Part shown: positions 20,533-29,729 of the stretch, piece after piece
Numbering within the stretch: the first letter of the stretch is position 1
How the letters are laid out: every line of letters starts with the position of its first letter
Assembly: GCF_012927115.1 (NCBI RefSeq)
Contig: NZ_JABBFY010000003.1
Location: 186,001 to 250,000, forward strand
Reading direction: 5' to 3'
DNA from: Sphingomonas sp. G-3-2-10
GTDB taxonomy: Bacteria > Pseudomonadota > Alphaproteobacteria > Sphingomonadales > Sphingomonadaceae
DNA length: 64,000 nucleotides
The notes under the pieces: model-generated
Told to the model about the DNA's origin: nothing
The model's input: only the letters and a program-made list of their open reading frames with translations
Database searches by the model: none
Position numbers and translations under genes: made by a program

Positions 20533-21428
20533 GCGACGATCTGGTCCCCCCGAAACAGGTCGACATCGTGTACGAGACCGAGGAGCCGGTGCTCTATTCG
20601 GTCGATGGCGCGGTCGCCTACGTCACCATGAACCGGCCGGGCTTCAACAACGCCCAGAACAGCCAGATGACCTATGCGCTGGACGCTGCCTTCCGCCGTG
20701 CGGTGGACGACGATGCGGTGAAGGTCATCGTGCTGCGCGCGGCGGGCAAGCATTTCTCCGCCGGGCACGATATCGGCACACCGGGGCGCGACCTGCACAA
20801 GAGCTTCGACCGGGCGCATCTGCTGGCGGATCACGTCAACAAGCCGGCGGCGGAACTGCTCTACACGCGCGAGCAGGAAGTCTATCTGGGCATGTGCCGG
20901 CGCTGGCGCGACATTCCCAAGCCGACCATCGCGGCGGTGCAGGGGGCGTGCATCGCGGGCGGGCTGATGCTGGCATGGGTGTGCGACTTGATCGTCGCGA
21001 CCGAGGATGCGTTCTTCCAGGATCCGGTTGGCCGGATGGGCATTCCGGGCGTGGAATATTTCGCGCACGGTTTCGAACTGCCGCCGCGCGTGGCCAAGGA
21101 ATTCCTCTATCTCGGCGAGCGGATGCCGGCGGCGCGGGCGCATCAGTTCGGCATGGTCAACCGCCTGTCGACGCGCGAGACGCTCGACGCCGACGTGAAG
21201 GCGATCGCCGACGAGCTGGCGACGCGGCCGCGCCTCGGCAACTGGCTGATCAAGCAGGCGCTGAACCATGTCGAGGAACTGCGCGGCAAGCGCACCGCGA
21301 TGGATGCGGTGTTTCACATGCACCATTTCGCCCATGCCCAGAACGACCTGACCACCGGCAACAGCCTGGGCGGATTGGATGGCAAGGGCATGGCCGCCGC
21401 CAACAAGAAGCAGGCGGGCGAAGGCTGA
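20529..21428 (+). CDS. Enoyl-CoA hydratase/isomerase family (crotonase)
   Basis: 299 residues. Crotonase features: oxyanion-hole segment KHFSAGHDIG and the helix QGACIAGGLMLA. It has an insertion around residues 85-120 with RAHLLADHVNK, and a C-terminal helix region longer than in EchA20. The position between ipdB and ipdC suggests hydration of an alpha,beta-unsaturated CoA ester during HIP side-chain beta-oxidation, or of a later ring-opened intermediate. The exact step is not assigned. The start overlaps the ipdB stop. Confidence 0.83.
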   Translation: MSDDLVPPKQVDIVYETEEPVLYSVDGAVAYVTMNRPGFNNAQNSQMTYALDAAFRRAVDDDAVKVIVLRAAGKHFSAGHDIGTPGRDLHKSFDRAHLLADHVNKPAAELLYTREQEVYLGMCRRWRDIPKPTIAAVQGACIAGGLMLAWVCDLIVATEDAFFQDPVGRMGIPGVEYFAHGFELPPRVAKEFLYLGERMPAARAHQFGMVNRLSTRETLDADVKAIADELATRPRLGNWLIKQALNHVEELRGKRTAMDAVFHMHHFAHAQNDLTTGNSLGGLDGKGMAAANKKQAGEG

Positions 21429-21430
21429 TC

Positions 21431-22513
21431 ATGCACGATCCGCTGTCCACCGTGATGACGCAGCGGCTGGGGTGTCGGCTGCCGGTGATCCAGACCGCGA
21501 TGGGCTGGGTCGCGACGCCAGCGCTGGTGATCGCATCGAGCGAAGCGGGCGCGTTCGGCTTCCTCGCGGCGGCGGTGATGACGCCGGGCGAAGTGCGCGA
21601 CGCGATCGCGGCGGTGAAGGCAGGGACGGATAAGCCGTTCGGCGTGAACTTCCACATGTTTCAGCCGGGCGCGGCGGAGATCGTGGAGATCATCCTGGAA
21701 CATCGCGACCAGATACGCGCGGTGAGCTTCGGGCGCGGGCCGGACGCGAAGATGATCGGGCGGTTTCGCGATGCCGGGATCCTGTGCGTGCCGACCATCG
21801 GCGCGGTGAAACATGCGCAGAAGATGGTGCAGTTGGGCGTCGACATGGTCGTGGTGCAGGGCGGGGAGGGCGGGGGCCATACCGGGTCGGTCGCCTCGAC
21901 CGTGCTGCTGCCGCAGGTGCTCGACGCGGTGCAGGTGCCGGTGATCGCGGCGGGCGGCTTTGCCGATGGGCGCGGGCTGGCGGCGGCTTTGGCCTATGGT
22001 GCGGCGGGCATTGCGATGGGCAGCCGGTTCCTGATGACGCGCGAGAGTCCGCTGCCTGATGCCGTCAAGGCGCGGTACGTGAGGGCGGAGACCGGCGACA
22101 TCATTGTTTCGACCAAGGTCGACGGGATGCCGCAGCGAATGATCGTCAACGAAGCGCTGGGCCGGATCGAACGTTCGGGCCGGATCGGCCTGTGGCTTCG
22201 CGCGATCGAGGCGGGGCTGGCGATGAAGCGGCAGACCGGCGCGAGCTGGGCCGAGCTGTATCGCGCTGCCAAGGGCATGACGAGCCACGGCGGGCTTTCG
22301 CTGCCGCAGGCGATGATGGCCGCCAGCGCGCCGATGCTGATCCAGCGCGCGGTGGTCGAAGGCGACGCTGCGGGCGGGATCATGGCGACCGGACTGGTTG
22401 CCGGGCGGCTGGGCGACCTGCCGGGCTGCGCCGAGCTTCTTTCCAGCATCGAGAATGAAGCGCGCGAACGGATCACTGCGCTGGCTCCCGCAACCGAAAG
22501 GCTCCCCGCCTGA
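21431..22513 (+). CDS. ipdC: IpdC-like FMN-dependent reductase (nitronate monooxygenase fold)
   Basis: 360 residues. TIM-barrel of the nitronate monooxygenase/2-nitropropane dioxygenase family, with GGEGGGHTG and the FMN phosphate-binding stretch AAGGFADGRGL then AMGSRFL. In actinobacterial steroid clusters the family member beside ipdAB is IpdC (Rv3553), which reduces the C/D-ring hydroxy-enone CoA intermediate. Placement between IpdB/hydratase and EchA20 makes IpdC the best assignment; a true nitronate oxidase is unlikely in this context. The stop overlaps the echA20 start (TGATG). Confidence 0.82.
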   Translation: MHDPLSTVMTQRLGCRLPVIQTAMGWVATPALVIASSEAGAFGFLAAAVMTPGEVRDAIAAVKAGTDKPFGVNFHMFQPGAAEIVEIILEHRDQIRAVSFGRGPDAKMIGRFRDAGILCVPTIGAVKHAQKMVQLGVDMVVVQGGEGGGHTGSVASTVLLPQVLDAVQVPVIAAGGFADGRGLAAALAYGAAGIAMGSRFLMTRESPLPDAVKARYVRAETGDIIVSTKVDGMPQRMIVNEALGRIERSGRIGLWLRAIEAGLAMKRQTGASWAELYRAAKGMTSHGGLSLPQAMMAASAPMLIQRAVVEGDAAGGIMATGLVAGRLGDLPGCAELLSSIENEARERITALAPATERLPA

Positions 22514-23262
22514 TGCCGATCACCACGACCATCGAAAACCGGATCGCGGAGATCGTTTTCGACGTGCCGCCGGTCAACGCGTTCGACAGCGAGACGTGGA
22601 ACAGCCTGCCCGCGATCATCGCCGAGGCGGGACGCAACCCGCAAGTGAACGTCGTGCTAATCCGCGCCGAGGGTCGCGGCTTTTGCGGCGGCGTCGATAT
22701 CAAGGAGATGCAGGCGCATCCCGAGCGGATCACCCTGCTCAATCGCGGCAATTACCTGACCTTCAAGGGGGTGCGCGATTGCGAGGTGCCGGTGGTCGTC
22801 GCGGTGCACAGCTTCGTGATCGGCGGGGGCATCGGCATTTGCGGCGCATCCGACACGATCATCGCCGCCGACGACGCCTATTTCTCGCTGCCCGAAGTCG
22901 ATCGCGGCGCGATGGGCGGGGCTAGCCACCTGTCCCGCATGCTGCCGCTGCACAAAGTTCGCTCGGCCTTTTTCACCGGCGGGAAGATTCCTGCGGAGGA
23001 AGCCTACCGGCTCGGCGCGGTCGAGAAAGTCGTGCCGCGCGACACGCTGATCGAGGAAGCGCGGGCCTTTTGCGCGGTGATCGCGTCCAAATCGCGCAAG
23101 GCTTTGGTGATCGCCAAGGAAGCGCTGAACGGGCTGGAGCCGCGTGACGTCGATCGCGGCTATCGCTGGGAACAGGGCTTTACCCTCGAAATGTACATGC
23201 ACGAGGACAGCCAGCGCGCGCGCGATGCGTTCGTCGAGACGGGCAAGGCGGCGAAATTCTGA
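22513..23262 (+). CDS. echA20: EchA20: ring-cleaving crotonase of C/D-ring degradation
   Basis: 249 residues, close to the 247 of mycobacterial EchA20. Shared stretches recalled from that protein: PPVNAF/PPVNAI, RAEGRGF.GGVDIKEM, GGGIGI.G.SD.I.A, SLPEVDRGAMGGA(S/T)HLSR and YR.EQGFT. EchA20 opens a ring of the HIP-derived bicyclic CoA thioester by beta-diketone hydrolysis, giving COCHEA-CoA for IpdAB. The gene order ipdC-echA20 with one-base overlaps on both sides supports this. Confidence 0.9.
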   Translation: MPITTTIENRIAEIVFDVPPVNAFDSETWNSLPAIIAEAGRNPQVNVVLIRAEGRGFCGGVDIKEMQAHPERITLLNRGNYLTFKGVRDCEVPVVVAVHSFVIGGGIGICGASDTIIAADDAYFSLPEVDRGAMGGASHLSRMLPLHKVRSAFFTGGKIPAEEAYRLGAVEKVVPRDTLIEEARAFCAVIASKSRKALVIAKEALNGLEPRDVDRGYRWEQGFTLEMYMHEDSQRARDAFVETGKAAKF

Positions 23263-24425
23263 TGGATCTCGCCTACACTCCCGAACAACAGGCGTTCCGC
23301 GCCGAGGTGCGCGAATGGATGGCGGCGAATGTGCCGGTTGGTGCGCTCGTCACGCTTGAGCGCGAGGACGGTTATCGCCAGCATGTCGCGTGGGAACGGC
23401 GGCTGGCGTCGGGCAATTGGGGGATGGTCACCTGGCCCGAAGCCTATGGCGGGCGCGGGCTGGACCTGATCCAGTGGCTGATCTTCGAAGAAGAATATTG
23501 GCGCGCGGGCGCGCCGAACCGCGCCAACCAGAACGGCATCTTCCTGCTCGGCCCGACGATCATGGAATTCGGTACGGACGAACAGAAAGCGCGCTTCCTG
23601 ACGCCGATGGCGAAGGGCGAAGTGATCTGGGCGCAGGCATGGTCCGAGCCGGGCGCGGGATCGGACATGGCGGCGATCGCCAGCCGCGCGGTGCGCGACG
23701 GGGATCATTATGTGCTGACAGGTCAGAAGACCTGGTCCAGCCGCGCCGCCTATGCCGATTGGGGGTTCGGCCTGTTCCGCACCGAGGAAGGATCGAAGCG
23801 GCACAAGGGGCTGAGCTTCCTGCTGTTCGACCTGAACGCGCCGGGGATCACGCGGCGGCCGATCCGCCAGCTGCACGGCGATACTGGCTTTGCCGAACTT
23901 TTCTTCGACGAGGTCCGCGTGCCGGTGGCCAACCGGATCTCGGGCGAAGGCGAGGGGTGGAACGTCGCGATGGCGACTGCCGGGTTCGAGCGCGGCCTGA
24001 TGCTGCGCAGCCCGGCGCGGTTTCAGGCGACGGCGGCACGGCTGGTCGAGCTGTGCCGGGCGCAGGGTTCGCGCGTGTCGCCGGGCGCGCGCGAAGCCGT
24101 GTCGGCGGCGTGGAAGGGCGCGCAGGCGTACGCCTACAACACCTATATGGTCGCGTCGCGGATCATTGCGGGCGGGCATATCGGCGCCGAAGCCAGCCTC
24201 AACAAGATTTTCTGGTCCGAGCTGGACCGGGCGATGCACCGCACCGCGATGCAGATCCTCGGCGCGGCCGCCGAACTGCGCCACTTCGCCGATGGCGAGG
24301 TCAATGCCTGGCTCGAAGGCTATATCTTCTCGCTCTCCGGCCCGATCTATGCCGGGTCGAACGAGATCCAGCGCAACATCATCGCCGAGCGGTTGCTTGG
24401 CCTGCCGCGGCAGGGAGCGGGCTGA
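23262..24425 (+). CDS. ipdE1: Acyl-CoA dehydrogenase, IpdE1-like (FadE31 type)
   Basis: 387 residues, full-length acyl-CoA dehydrogenase. Flavin/substrate region IWAQAWSEPGAGSDMA, QKTWSSRA, and a C-terminal AGSNEIQRNIIAERLLGLPR. QLHGDTGFAE..FDEV and RGLMLRSPARF recall the FadE31-type subunit of the heterotetrameric IpdE1-IpdE2 dehydrogenase, which acts on the ring-opened dicarboxylic CoA product (MOODA-CoA branch). The stop overlaps the start of the short dehydrogenase next to it, as expected of subunits made together. Confidence 0.82.
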   Translation: MDLAYTPEQQAFRAEVREWMAANVPVGALVTLEREDGYRQHVAWERRLASGNWGMVTWPEAYGGRGLDLIQWLIFEEEYWRAGAPNRANQNGIFLLGPTIMEFGTDEQKARFLTPMAKGEVIWAQAWSEPGAGSDMAAIASRAVRDGDHYVLTGQKTWSSRAAYADWGFGLFRTEEGSKRHKGLSFLLFDLNAPGITRRPIRQLHGDTGFAELFFDEVRVPVANRISGEGEGWNVAMATAGFERGLMLRSPARFQATAARLVELCRAQGSRVSPGAREAVSAAWKGAQAYAYNTYMVASRIIAGGHIGAEASLNKIFWSELDRAMHRTAMQILGAAAELRHFADGEVNAWLEGYIFSLSGPIYAGSNEIQRNIIAERLLGLPRQGAG

Positions 24426-25438
24426 TGGATTTCCGCCTGACCGAAGACCAGCGTGCGCTTGTCGATGGGGTGCGCGAATTCCTGTCCGGGACGCATGGCG
24501 CCGAAGTGCTGCGTGCGCTGGACGGTGAACCGACGCGGCGTTCGTCCGCGATTGCCGCAAGCCTGGTGGAGATGGGACTCCCGGGCCTGATGGTGCCCGC
24601 CGATCAGGGCGGGCTGGGGCTCGGCACCGTCGAAGCGGTGCTGATCGCGATCGAGGCCGGGCGCGCGGGGCTGTCCGAACCGTTGATCGACGGCGCGTTC
24701 GTCGCGGCCCCCCTGCTGACGAATGCGGGCGGGCAGGATGCGTTGCTGGCGGCGATCGCATCGGGCGAAGCGCGGGTGGCGTTGCAGCATCCGGCCAATC
24801 CGTGGGTCGCCGATCTGGACGGGGCGACGCATGTACTTTCCGCGCGGGCGGGCGGGCTGCTGATCGGTACAGCAGCGGCGCAGCATCCGGCGGACAGCGT
24901 CGATCCGCTGCGGCGCTTGTCCAAGCCAGTCACCGTGGCTGGCACGCCCGTCGCAGGGAGCTCCGACGATCTGCTGAACCGCGCGGCGCTGATGGCAGCG
25001 GCGCAGGCGCTGGGTGCGGCGGATGCGATGCTGGCATTGTCGGTCGACTATGCCGGGACGCGGCAGCAGTTCGGCGAGCCGATCGGCGCGTTCCAGGCCG
25101 TGAAGCATCACCTCGCCAGCGCGACGGTGGCGATCGAATTCGCCCGGCCGGTGCTGCTGCGCGCGGCCTGTGCCGTGGAGCATGGTGAGGCCCATGCTTC
25201 GGTGCATGTCAGCCATGCCAAGCTCGCCGCGTGCGACGCAGCGGTGGCGATGGCCGAGACCGCGATCCAGGTCCACGGCGCGATGGGCTATACCTACGAA
25301 GTCGACCTCCATTTCTGGATGAAGCGCGCCTGGGCGATGGCCGGCGCGTGGGGCGACCGCGCCTTCCACCTTTCCCGGATCGACGCTGCCGTGATCGGCG
25401 GCGCGATCCCCGTCGGCCCGGCCGAAACCTTCGCTTGA
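24425..25438 (+). CDS. ipdE2: Acyl-CoA dehydrogenase short subunit, IpdE2-like
   Basis: 337 residues, shorter than homotetrameric acyl-CoA dehydrogenases, as is usual for one partner of the alpha2-beta2 steroid enzymes. The middle strand domain is reduced. The C-terminal half keeps the R.QFG.PIG.FQAVKH flavin/dimer helix and GYTYEVDLHF, whose Glu is in the place of the catalytic base of these partners. The start overlaps the IpdE1-like stop by one base. Pairing and base assignment are inference from family knowledge. Confidence 0.8.
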   Translation: MDFRLTEDQRALVDGVREFLSGTHGAEVLRALDGEPTRRSSAIAASLVEMGLPGLMVPADQGGLGLGTVEAVLIAIEAGRAGLSEPLIDGAFVAAPLLTNAGGQDALLAAIASGEARVALQHPANPWVADLDGATHVLSARAGGLLIGTAAAQHPADSVDPLRRLSKPVTVAGTPVAGSSDDLLNRAALMAAAQALGAADAMLALSVDYAGTRQQFGEPIGAFQAVKHHLASATVAIEFARPVLLRAACAVEHGEAHASVHVSHAKLAACDAAVAMAETAIQVHGAMGYTYEVDLHFWMKRAWAMAGAWGDRAFHLSRIDAAVIGGAIPVGPAETFA

Positions 25439-25447
25439 GGAACTGAG

Positions 25448-26599
25448 ATGGCCGAAGCCTATATCGTCGATGCAATCCGGACGCCCACCGGGCGCAAGAA
25501 GGGCAGTCTGGCGGAGATGCACAGCGCGGACCTTGGCGCGCATGTGATCGGCGACGTCGTGGCGCGGCTGGGCTTCGATCCGCTGGCGGTGGACGATGTC
25601 GTGTGGGGCTGTGTCGACGCGATCGGGCCGCAAGCGGGCAATATCGGGCGGAGCTGCTGGCTGGCGGCGGGACTGCCCGAAGCGGTGCCAGGGGTGACGA
25701 TCGACCGCCAGTGCGGATCGTCGCAACAGGCGATCCACTTCGCGGCGCAAGGCGTTCTGTCGGGCACGCAGGATCTGGTGCTGGCGGGCGGCGTGCAGAA
25801 TATGAACGCCATCCCGATCTCGGCGGCGATGTTCGCCGGTCAGACTTATGGCCATGAAACGCCCTTCTCCAATTCGCCGCTTTGGACCGCGCGCTACGGC
25901 AGCGAGGAGATCAATCAGATCTACGCCGCCGAGAAGATCGCCGACACCTGGGGGATCAGCCGCGAGGACATGGAAGTCTATGCGCTGGAATCGAACCGGC
26001 GCGCCGAGCGGGCGATCGACGAGGGGCGGTTCGACCGCGAAGTCCTGCCAGTCGGCGACTTCGCGATGGACGAGACCGTGCGGCGCGGGACCACGCTGGA
26101 CGGGCTGGCGGGCCTGAGGACCGTGCGCGAGGGCGGCAAGATCACCGCAGGCGTCTCCAGCCAGATTTCGGACGGCGCGTCGGCGGTGCTGATCGCCAGC
26201 GAGCAGGCGGTGAAGGATCATGGCTTCACCCCGCGCGCGCGCATCCACCACCTGAGCGTGCGCGGCGACAGCCCGGTATTCATGCTGACCGCGCCGATCC
26301 CTGCAACCCGACACGCGCTGGCGAAGACCGGCCTGAAGCTGTCGGACATCGATCTGGTCGAGATCAACGAGGCGTTCGCCAGCGTGGTGCTGGCCTGGGC
26401 GAAGGAACTCGACGCCGATCTGTCGCGCGTCAACGTCAATGGCGGCGCGATCGCGCTGGGGCATCCGCTGGGCGCTACGGGCGCGAAGCTGATGACGACC
26501 CTGCTCCACGAACTCGAGCGCACGGGCGGCCGCTATGGCCTGCAGACGATGTGCGAGGGCGGTGGACTGGCCAACGTCACGATCATCGAGAGGCTGTGA
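25448..26599 (+). CDS. fadA6: FadA6: beta-ketoacyl-CoA thiolase of the HIP pathway
   Basis: 383 residues. Nucleophile Cys in DRQCGSSQQAI, and EINEAFA, GGAIALGHPLGATGA and QTMCEGGG supply the His and second Cys of the thiolase site. The stretches GCVDAIGPQAGNI and GGVQNMNAIPIS follow mycobacterial FadA6 (Rv3556c) very closely. It releases acetyl-CoA or a related unit from the late acyclic intermediates. It follows ipdE2 by nine bases. Confidence 0.9.
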   Translation: MAEAYIVDAIRTPTGRKKGSLAEMHSADLGAHVIGDVVARLGFDPLAVDDVVWGCVDAIGPQAGNIGRSCWLAAGLPEAVPGVTIDRQCGSSQQAIHFAAQGVLSGTQDLVLAGGVQNMNAIPISAAMFAGQTYGHETPFSNSPLWTARYGSEEINQIYAAEKIADTWGISREDMEVYALESNRRAERAIDEGRFDREVLPVGDFAMDETVRRGTTLDGLAGLRTVREGGKITAGVSSQISDGASAVLIASEQAVKDHGFTPRARIHHLSVRGDSPVFMLTAPIPATRHALAKTGLKLSDIDLVEINEAFASVVLAWAKELDADLSRVNVNGGAIALGHPLGATGAKLMTTLLHELERTGGRYGLQTMCEGGGLANVTIIERL

Positions 26600-26601
26600 A
26601 G

Positions 26602-27504
26602 ATGGGGATTTGCGAAGGCCGGACGGTGATCGTCACCGGCGCCGCGCGCGGGCTGGGGCGCAGCTATGCGCTCGCCTTTGCCGCCGAGGGCGCGAACGTG
26701 GTGGTGAACGATATCGGCACCAGCCTTTCGGGCGAGGGGCGGGATACCTCTGCCGCCGATGCGGTGGTCGCGGAGATCGTCGCGGCGGGGGGCAAGGCCG
26801 TCGCCAATTATGACGACATCACCGACTGGGACGCCGCGAAGCGGATCGTGGCAGCGGCGATCGACGCGTTCGGCGGGCTCGACGTGGTAGTCAACAATGC
26901 GGGAATCGTCCGCGACCGGATGTTCGTATCGGCCACGCCCGAGGAATGGGATGCGACGATGCACGTCCATCTGCGCGGCCATTTCTGCGTTTCGCGCCAT
27001 GCCGTGGATTATTGGCGCGGGGTGCAGAAGGCGGGCGGCAAGGTCGACGCGCGGATCATCAACACCACCAGCGGCGCGGGGCTTCAGGGATCGATCGCGC
27101 AGGCGGCCTATTCGACCGCCAAGGGCGGGATCGCCGCGCTGACCCTGGTGCAGGCCGCCGAACTTGGCCGCTATGGCATCACCGCCAATGCGCTGGCTCC
27201 GGCTGCGCGGACGCGGATGACCGAAGGGGCGTTTGCCGAGAAGATGGCGGCGGTCGAGCAGGGTTTCGACAAGCAGGATCCGGACAATATCGCGCCGACC
27301 GTGGTGTGGCTCGGCTCGGCGGAGTCCGCGCATGTCAGCGGATGCGTGTTCGAGCTGGAAGGCGGGCGGATCACGATCGAACGGGGCTGGGACCTTGGCC
27401 CGACGATCGAGCAGGATGCGAAATGGGCGCCGGCCGAGGTGGGTGTCGCGGTCGATGCGCTGCTGGCGAAGCGGCCGGCCCCGCGAGCCGTCTGGGGCAG
27501 CTAA
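26602..27504 (+). CDS. SDR dehydrogenase, Rv3548c-like
   Basis: 300 residues, longer than classical SDRs and close to mycobacterial Rv3548c in length and layout. TGAARGLGRSYALAFAAEGA, VVNDIG, NNAGIVRDRM, AYSTAKGG and APAARTRMTE are visible. These are features of the MFE-2 type 3-hydroxyacyl-CoA dehydrogenase branch. A role in the beta-oxidation of the HIP-CoA propionyl side chain is likely; the exact substrate is inferred. Confidence 0.83.
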   Translation: MGICEGRTVIVTGAARGLGRSYALAFAAEGANVVVNDIGTSLSGEGRDTSAADAVVAEIVAAGGKAVANYDDITDWDAAKRIVAAAIDAFGGLDVVVNNAGIVRDRMFVSATPEEWDATMHVHLRGHFCVSRHAVDYWRGVQKAGGKVDARIINTTSGAGLQGSIAQAAYSTAKGGIAALTLVQAAELGRYGITANALAPAARTRMTEGAFAEKMAAVEQGFDKQDPDNIAPTVVWLGSAESAHVSGCVFELEGGRITIERGWDLGPTIEQDAKWAPAEVGVAVDALLAKRPAPRAVWGS

Positions 27505-28542
27505 GTGCATTTCGCCTTCACCAGCGAACAGGCGATGATCGCCGAGACTGCCGCGTCGCTGTTCGCGGAAGCGGCGATGAGCGAACGGACCCGGGCGGCG
27601 ATGGCCGACGGGACCGGGCTGGACCGTGCGCTGTGGGCGGAGTTTTCGGGGATCGGGCTGGCCGGGGTGGCACTGCCCGAAGTTTATGGCGGGGCCGGGC
27701 TGGGGATGGTCGAGCTGGCGATCCTGGCCGAAGCGGCGGGGCGGCATGTGGCGGCGATGCCCTTCATCGCCAGTTCGGCGATGGCGGCGAGCGCGATCGC
27801 GGCGGGGGGATCGGAGGCGCAGCGCGCGGAATGGCTGCCGCGGCTGGCGAGCGGGGAAGCGATCGGGACGCTGGCGCTGGGTGGCGCGGATGCGACGATC
27901 TTCGACTTCGTGCCGCATGGCGCGGTGGCGGATCTGTTCGTGGTTGCCGCGGGAGACCGGCTGGCGCTGGTGACGCGGGATTGCGTGACGGTCGCCGCGA
28001 CCGTGACGATGGACCAGACGCGGCCACTGGCGCGCGTGTCGCTGGATGCGGCGAAGGGCGAAGCGCTGCCATTCTCGGGCGATGCGCTTGCCGCGGCGCA
28101 GGCGGCGGGGTGCGTCGCCATCGCTGCCGATGCGCTGGGCGGAGCGCAGGCGTGCCTCGACCGCACGGTCGGCTATGCGCGCGAGCGTATCCAGTTCGGG
28201 CGGGCGATCGGCAGCTTTCAGGCGGTGAAGCACCGGCTGGCGGACATGATGGTCGACATCGAGCAGGCGCGATCGGCAGTCTATTGGGCCGCCTGCGCGC
28301 TCGACGAGGGCTCGGCCGATGCCGCGATTGCGATCCATGCGGCCAAGGCGTTCGCGACCGATACCTATTCCATCTGTGCCGGGGCGATGATCCAGCTTCA
28401 TGGCGGGATCGGCTTCACGTGGGAGCATGACGCGCATCTGTTCTTCAAGCGCGCGCGCGCCGACCGGACGCTGCTCGGCACGCCCGAATGGCATCGCGAG
28501 CAGATCGCGCGGCTGATCGGGCTGGAGAGCATCGCGGCATGA
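27505..28542 (+). CDS. Acyl-CoA dehydrogenase, short type
   Basis: 345 residues, GTG start straight after the previous stop. The R.QFGR.IGSFQAVKHRLADM helix is present and the base region reads GFTWEHDAHLFFKRA. As with the IpdE2-like protein, the central beta domain is short and it sits against a long dehydrogenase gene (fadE30), overlapping it by four bases. It could be the second subunit of an alpha2-beta2 enzyme with the FadE30-like protein, or a FadE32/33-like partner of IpdE1. Which is true cannot be told here. Confidence 0.82.
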   Translation: MHFAFTSEQAMIAETAASLFAEAAMSERTRAAMADGTGLDRALWAEFSGIGLAGVALPEVYGGAGLGMVELAILAEAAGRHVAAMPFIASSAMAASAIAAGGSEAQRAEWLPRLASGEAIGTLALGGADATIFDFVPHGAVADLFVVAAGDRLALVTRDCVTVAATVTMDQTRPLARVSLDAAKGEALPFSGDALAAAQAAGCVAIAADALGGAQACLDRTVGYARERIQFGRAIGSFQAVKHRLADMMVDIEQARSAVYWAACALDEGSADAAIAIHAAKAFATDTYSICAGAMIQLHGGIGFTWEHDAHLFFKRARADRTLLGTPEWHREQIARLIGLESIAA

Positions 28543-29717
28543 AATTGGGGTTCTCAGAAGCCGAGGAAGCGTTTCGCGCCGAGGCGGCGGCGTGGCTGGA
28601 TGCTGCGCTGTCCGGCCCGTTCGCCGATGTGCGCGGCGTCACCAGCCTGGTCGAGCAATCGGATCGGCGGCGCGAGTGGGAGCGGCATCTGGGCGCGGCG
28701 CGGTGGAGCTGTGTCGGCTGGCCATCCGCCTATGGCGGACGCGATGCCAGTCTCGCGGAACAGGTTATCTTCGCCGAGGAATATGCCCGGGCGGGCGGGC
28801 CGGCGCGGCTCAACCATGTCGGGATCGAACTGGCCGGGCCGACGATCCTCGCCTTCGGGACCGAGGCGCAGAAGGCGCGCTTCCTGCCCGCGATCGCGGC
28901 CGGAGAGGAAATCTGGTGCCAGGGCTATTCGGAGCCGAACGCCGGGTCCGACCTCGCCAATATCCGCACCCGCGCGTGGCGCGACGGGACCGACTGGGTG
29001 GTCGAAGGGCAGAAGGTGTGGACCAGCCTTGCCCAATTCTCCGACTGGATCTTCGCGATCGTGCGCACTGGTGAGGGCACGGTTGGGCCGAAGGGACTGT
29101 CCTTCCTGCTGGTGCCGATCGACCAGCCCGGCGTGACCGTGCGCCATATCCACCAGATGACCGGTGAAGCGGAGTTCAACGAAACCTTCTTCGACGGCGC
29201 GCGGACGGATGCGGGAAATATCCTGGGCGAGCCCGGCGATGGCTGGAAGGTCGGCATGGCGCTGCTGGGGCTGGAGCGCGGCGTTTCGACGCTTGGCCAG
29301 CAAATGGGGTTCCGCAACGAACTGGACGCGGTGATCGATGCGGCGCGGGCGAACGGGACCGCGGCCGATCCGCGCATCCGCCAGCGGATCGCTCAGGCCG
29401 AGATCGGCCTGAGGCTGATGCGCTACGGCGCACTGCGGATGCTGACCGCGACCGAGGACGGCACGGCCAGCCCGGCGGCGCTGACTTACAAGATTCAATG
29501 GGCAACGTGGCGACAGTCGCTCGGGGAGCTGGCGATGGACGTGCTGGGGCAGGCGGGCGAAGTGGCGGAAGGCAGCGACTACGCCTTCCCGCTGCTGCCC
29601 AACCTGTTCCTCTATTCGCGCGCCGACACGATCTATGGCGGGACCAACGAGATTCAGCGCAACATCATCGCCGAGCGCGCGCTCGGCCTGCCGCGCGAGC
29701 CGCGCGGCAACGCCTGA
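28539..29717 (+). CDS. fadE30: FadE30: HIP-CoA dehydrogenase
   Basis: 392 residues. ELAGPTILAFGTEAQKARFLP, IWCQGYSEPNAGSDLA, GQKVWTSLAQFSDW, and the end ADTIYGGTNEIQRNIIAERALGLPRE follow mycobacterial FadE30 (Rv3560c) closely. FadE30 introduces the first double bond into the propionyl side chain of HIP-CoA. RGVSTLGQQ and LGELAMDVLGQ are also shared. The overlap with the short dehydrogenase before it may indicate a complex not described for FadE30 itself. Confidence 0.88.
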   Translation: MKLGFSEAEEAFRAEAAAWLDAALSGPFADVRGVTSLVEQSDRRREWERHLGAARWSCVGWPSAYGGRDASLAEQVIFAEEYARAGGPARLNHVGIELAGPTILAFGTEAQKARFLPAIAAGEEIWCQGYSEPNAGSDLANIRTRAWRDGTDWVVEGQKVWTSLAQFSDWIFAIVRTGEGTVGPKGLSFLLVPIDQPGVTVRHIHQMTGEAEFNETFFDGARTDAGNILGEPGDGWKVGMALLGLERGVSTLGQQMGFRNELDAVIDAARANGTAADPRIRQRIAQAEIGLRLMRYGALRMLTATEDGTASPAALTYKIQWATWRQSLGELAMDVLGQAGEVAEGSDYAFPLLPNLFLYSRADTIYGGTNEIQRNIIAERALGLPREPRGNA

Positions 29718-29729
29718 GGAGAGACCGGC

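Noticed and set aside
21431..22513. Annotation as a nitronate monooxygenase detoxifying nitroalkanes
   Set aside because: The fold fits, but position between IpdB/hydratase and EchA20 favours the IpdC role.
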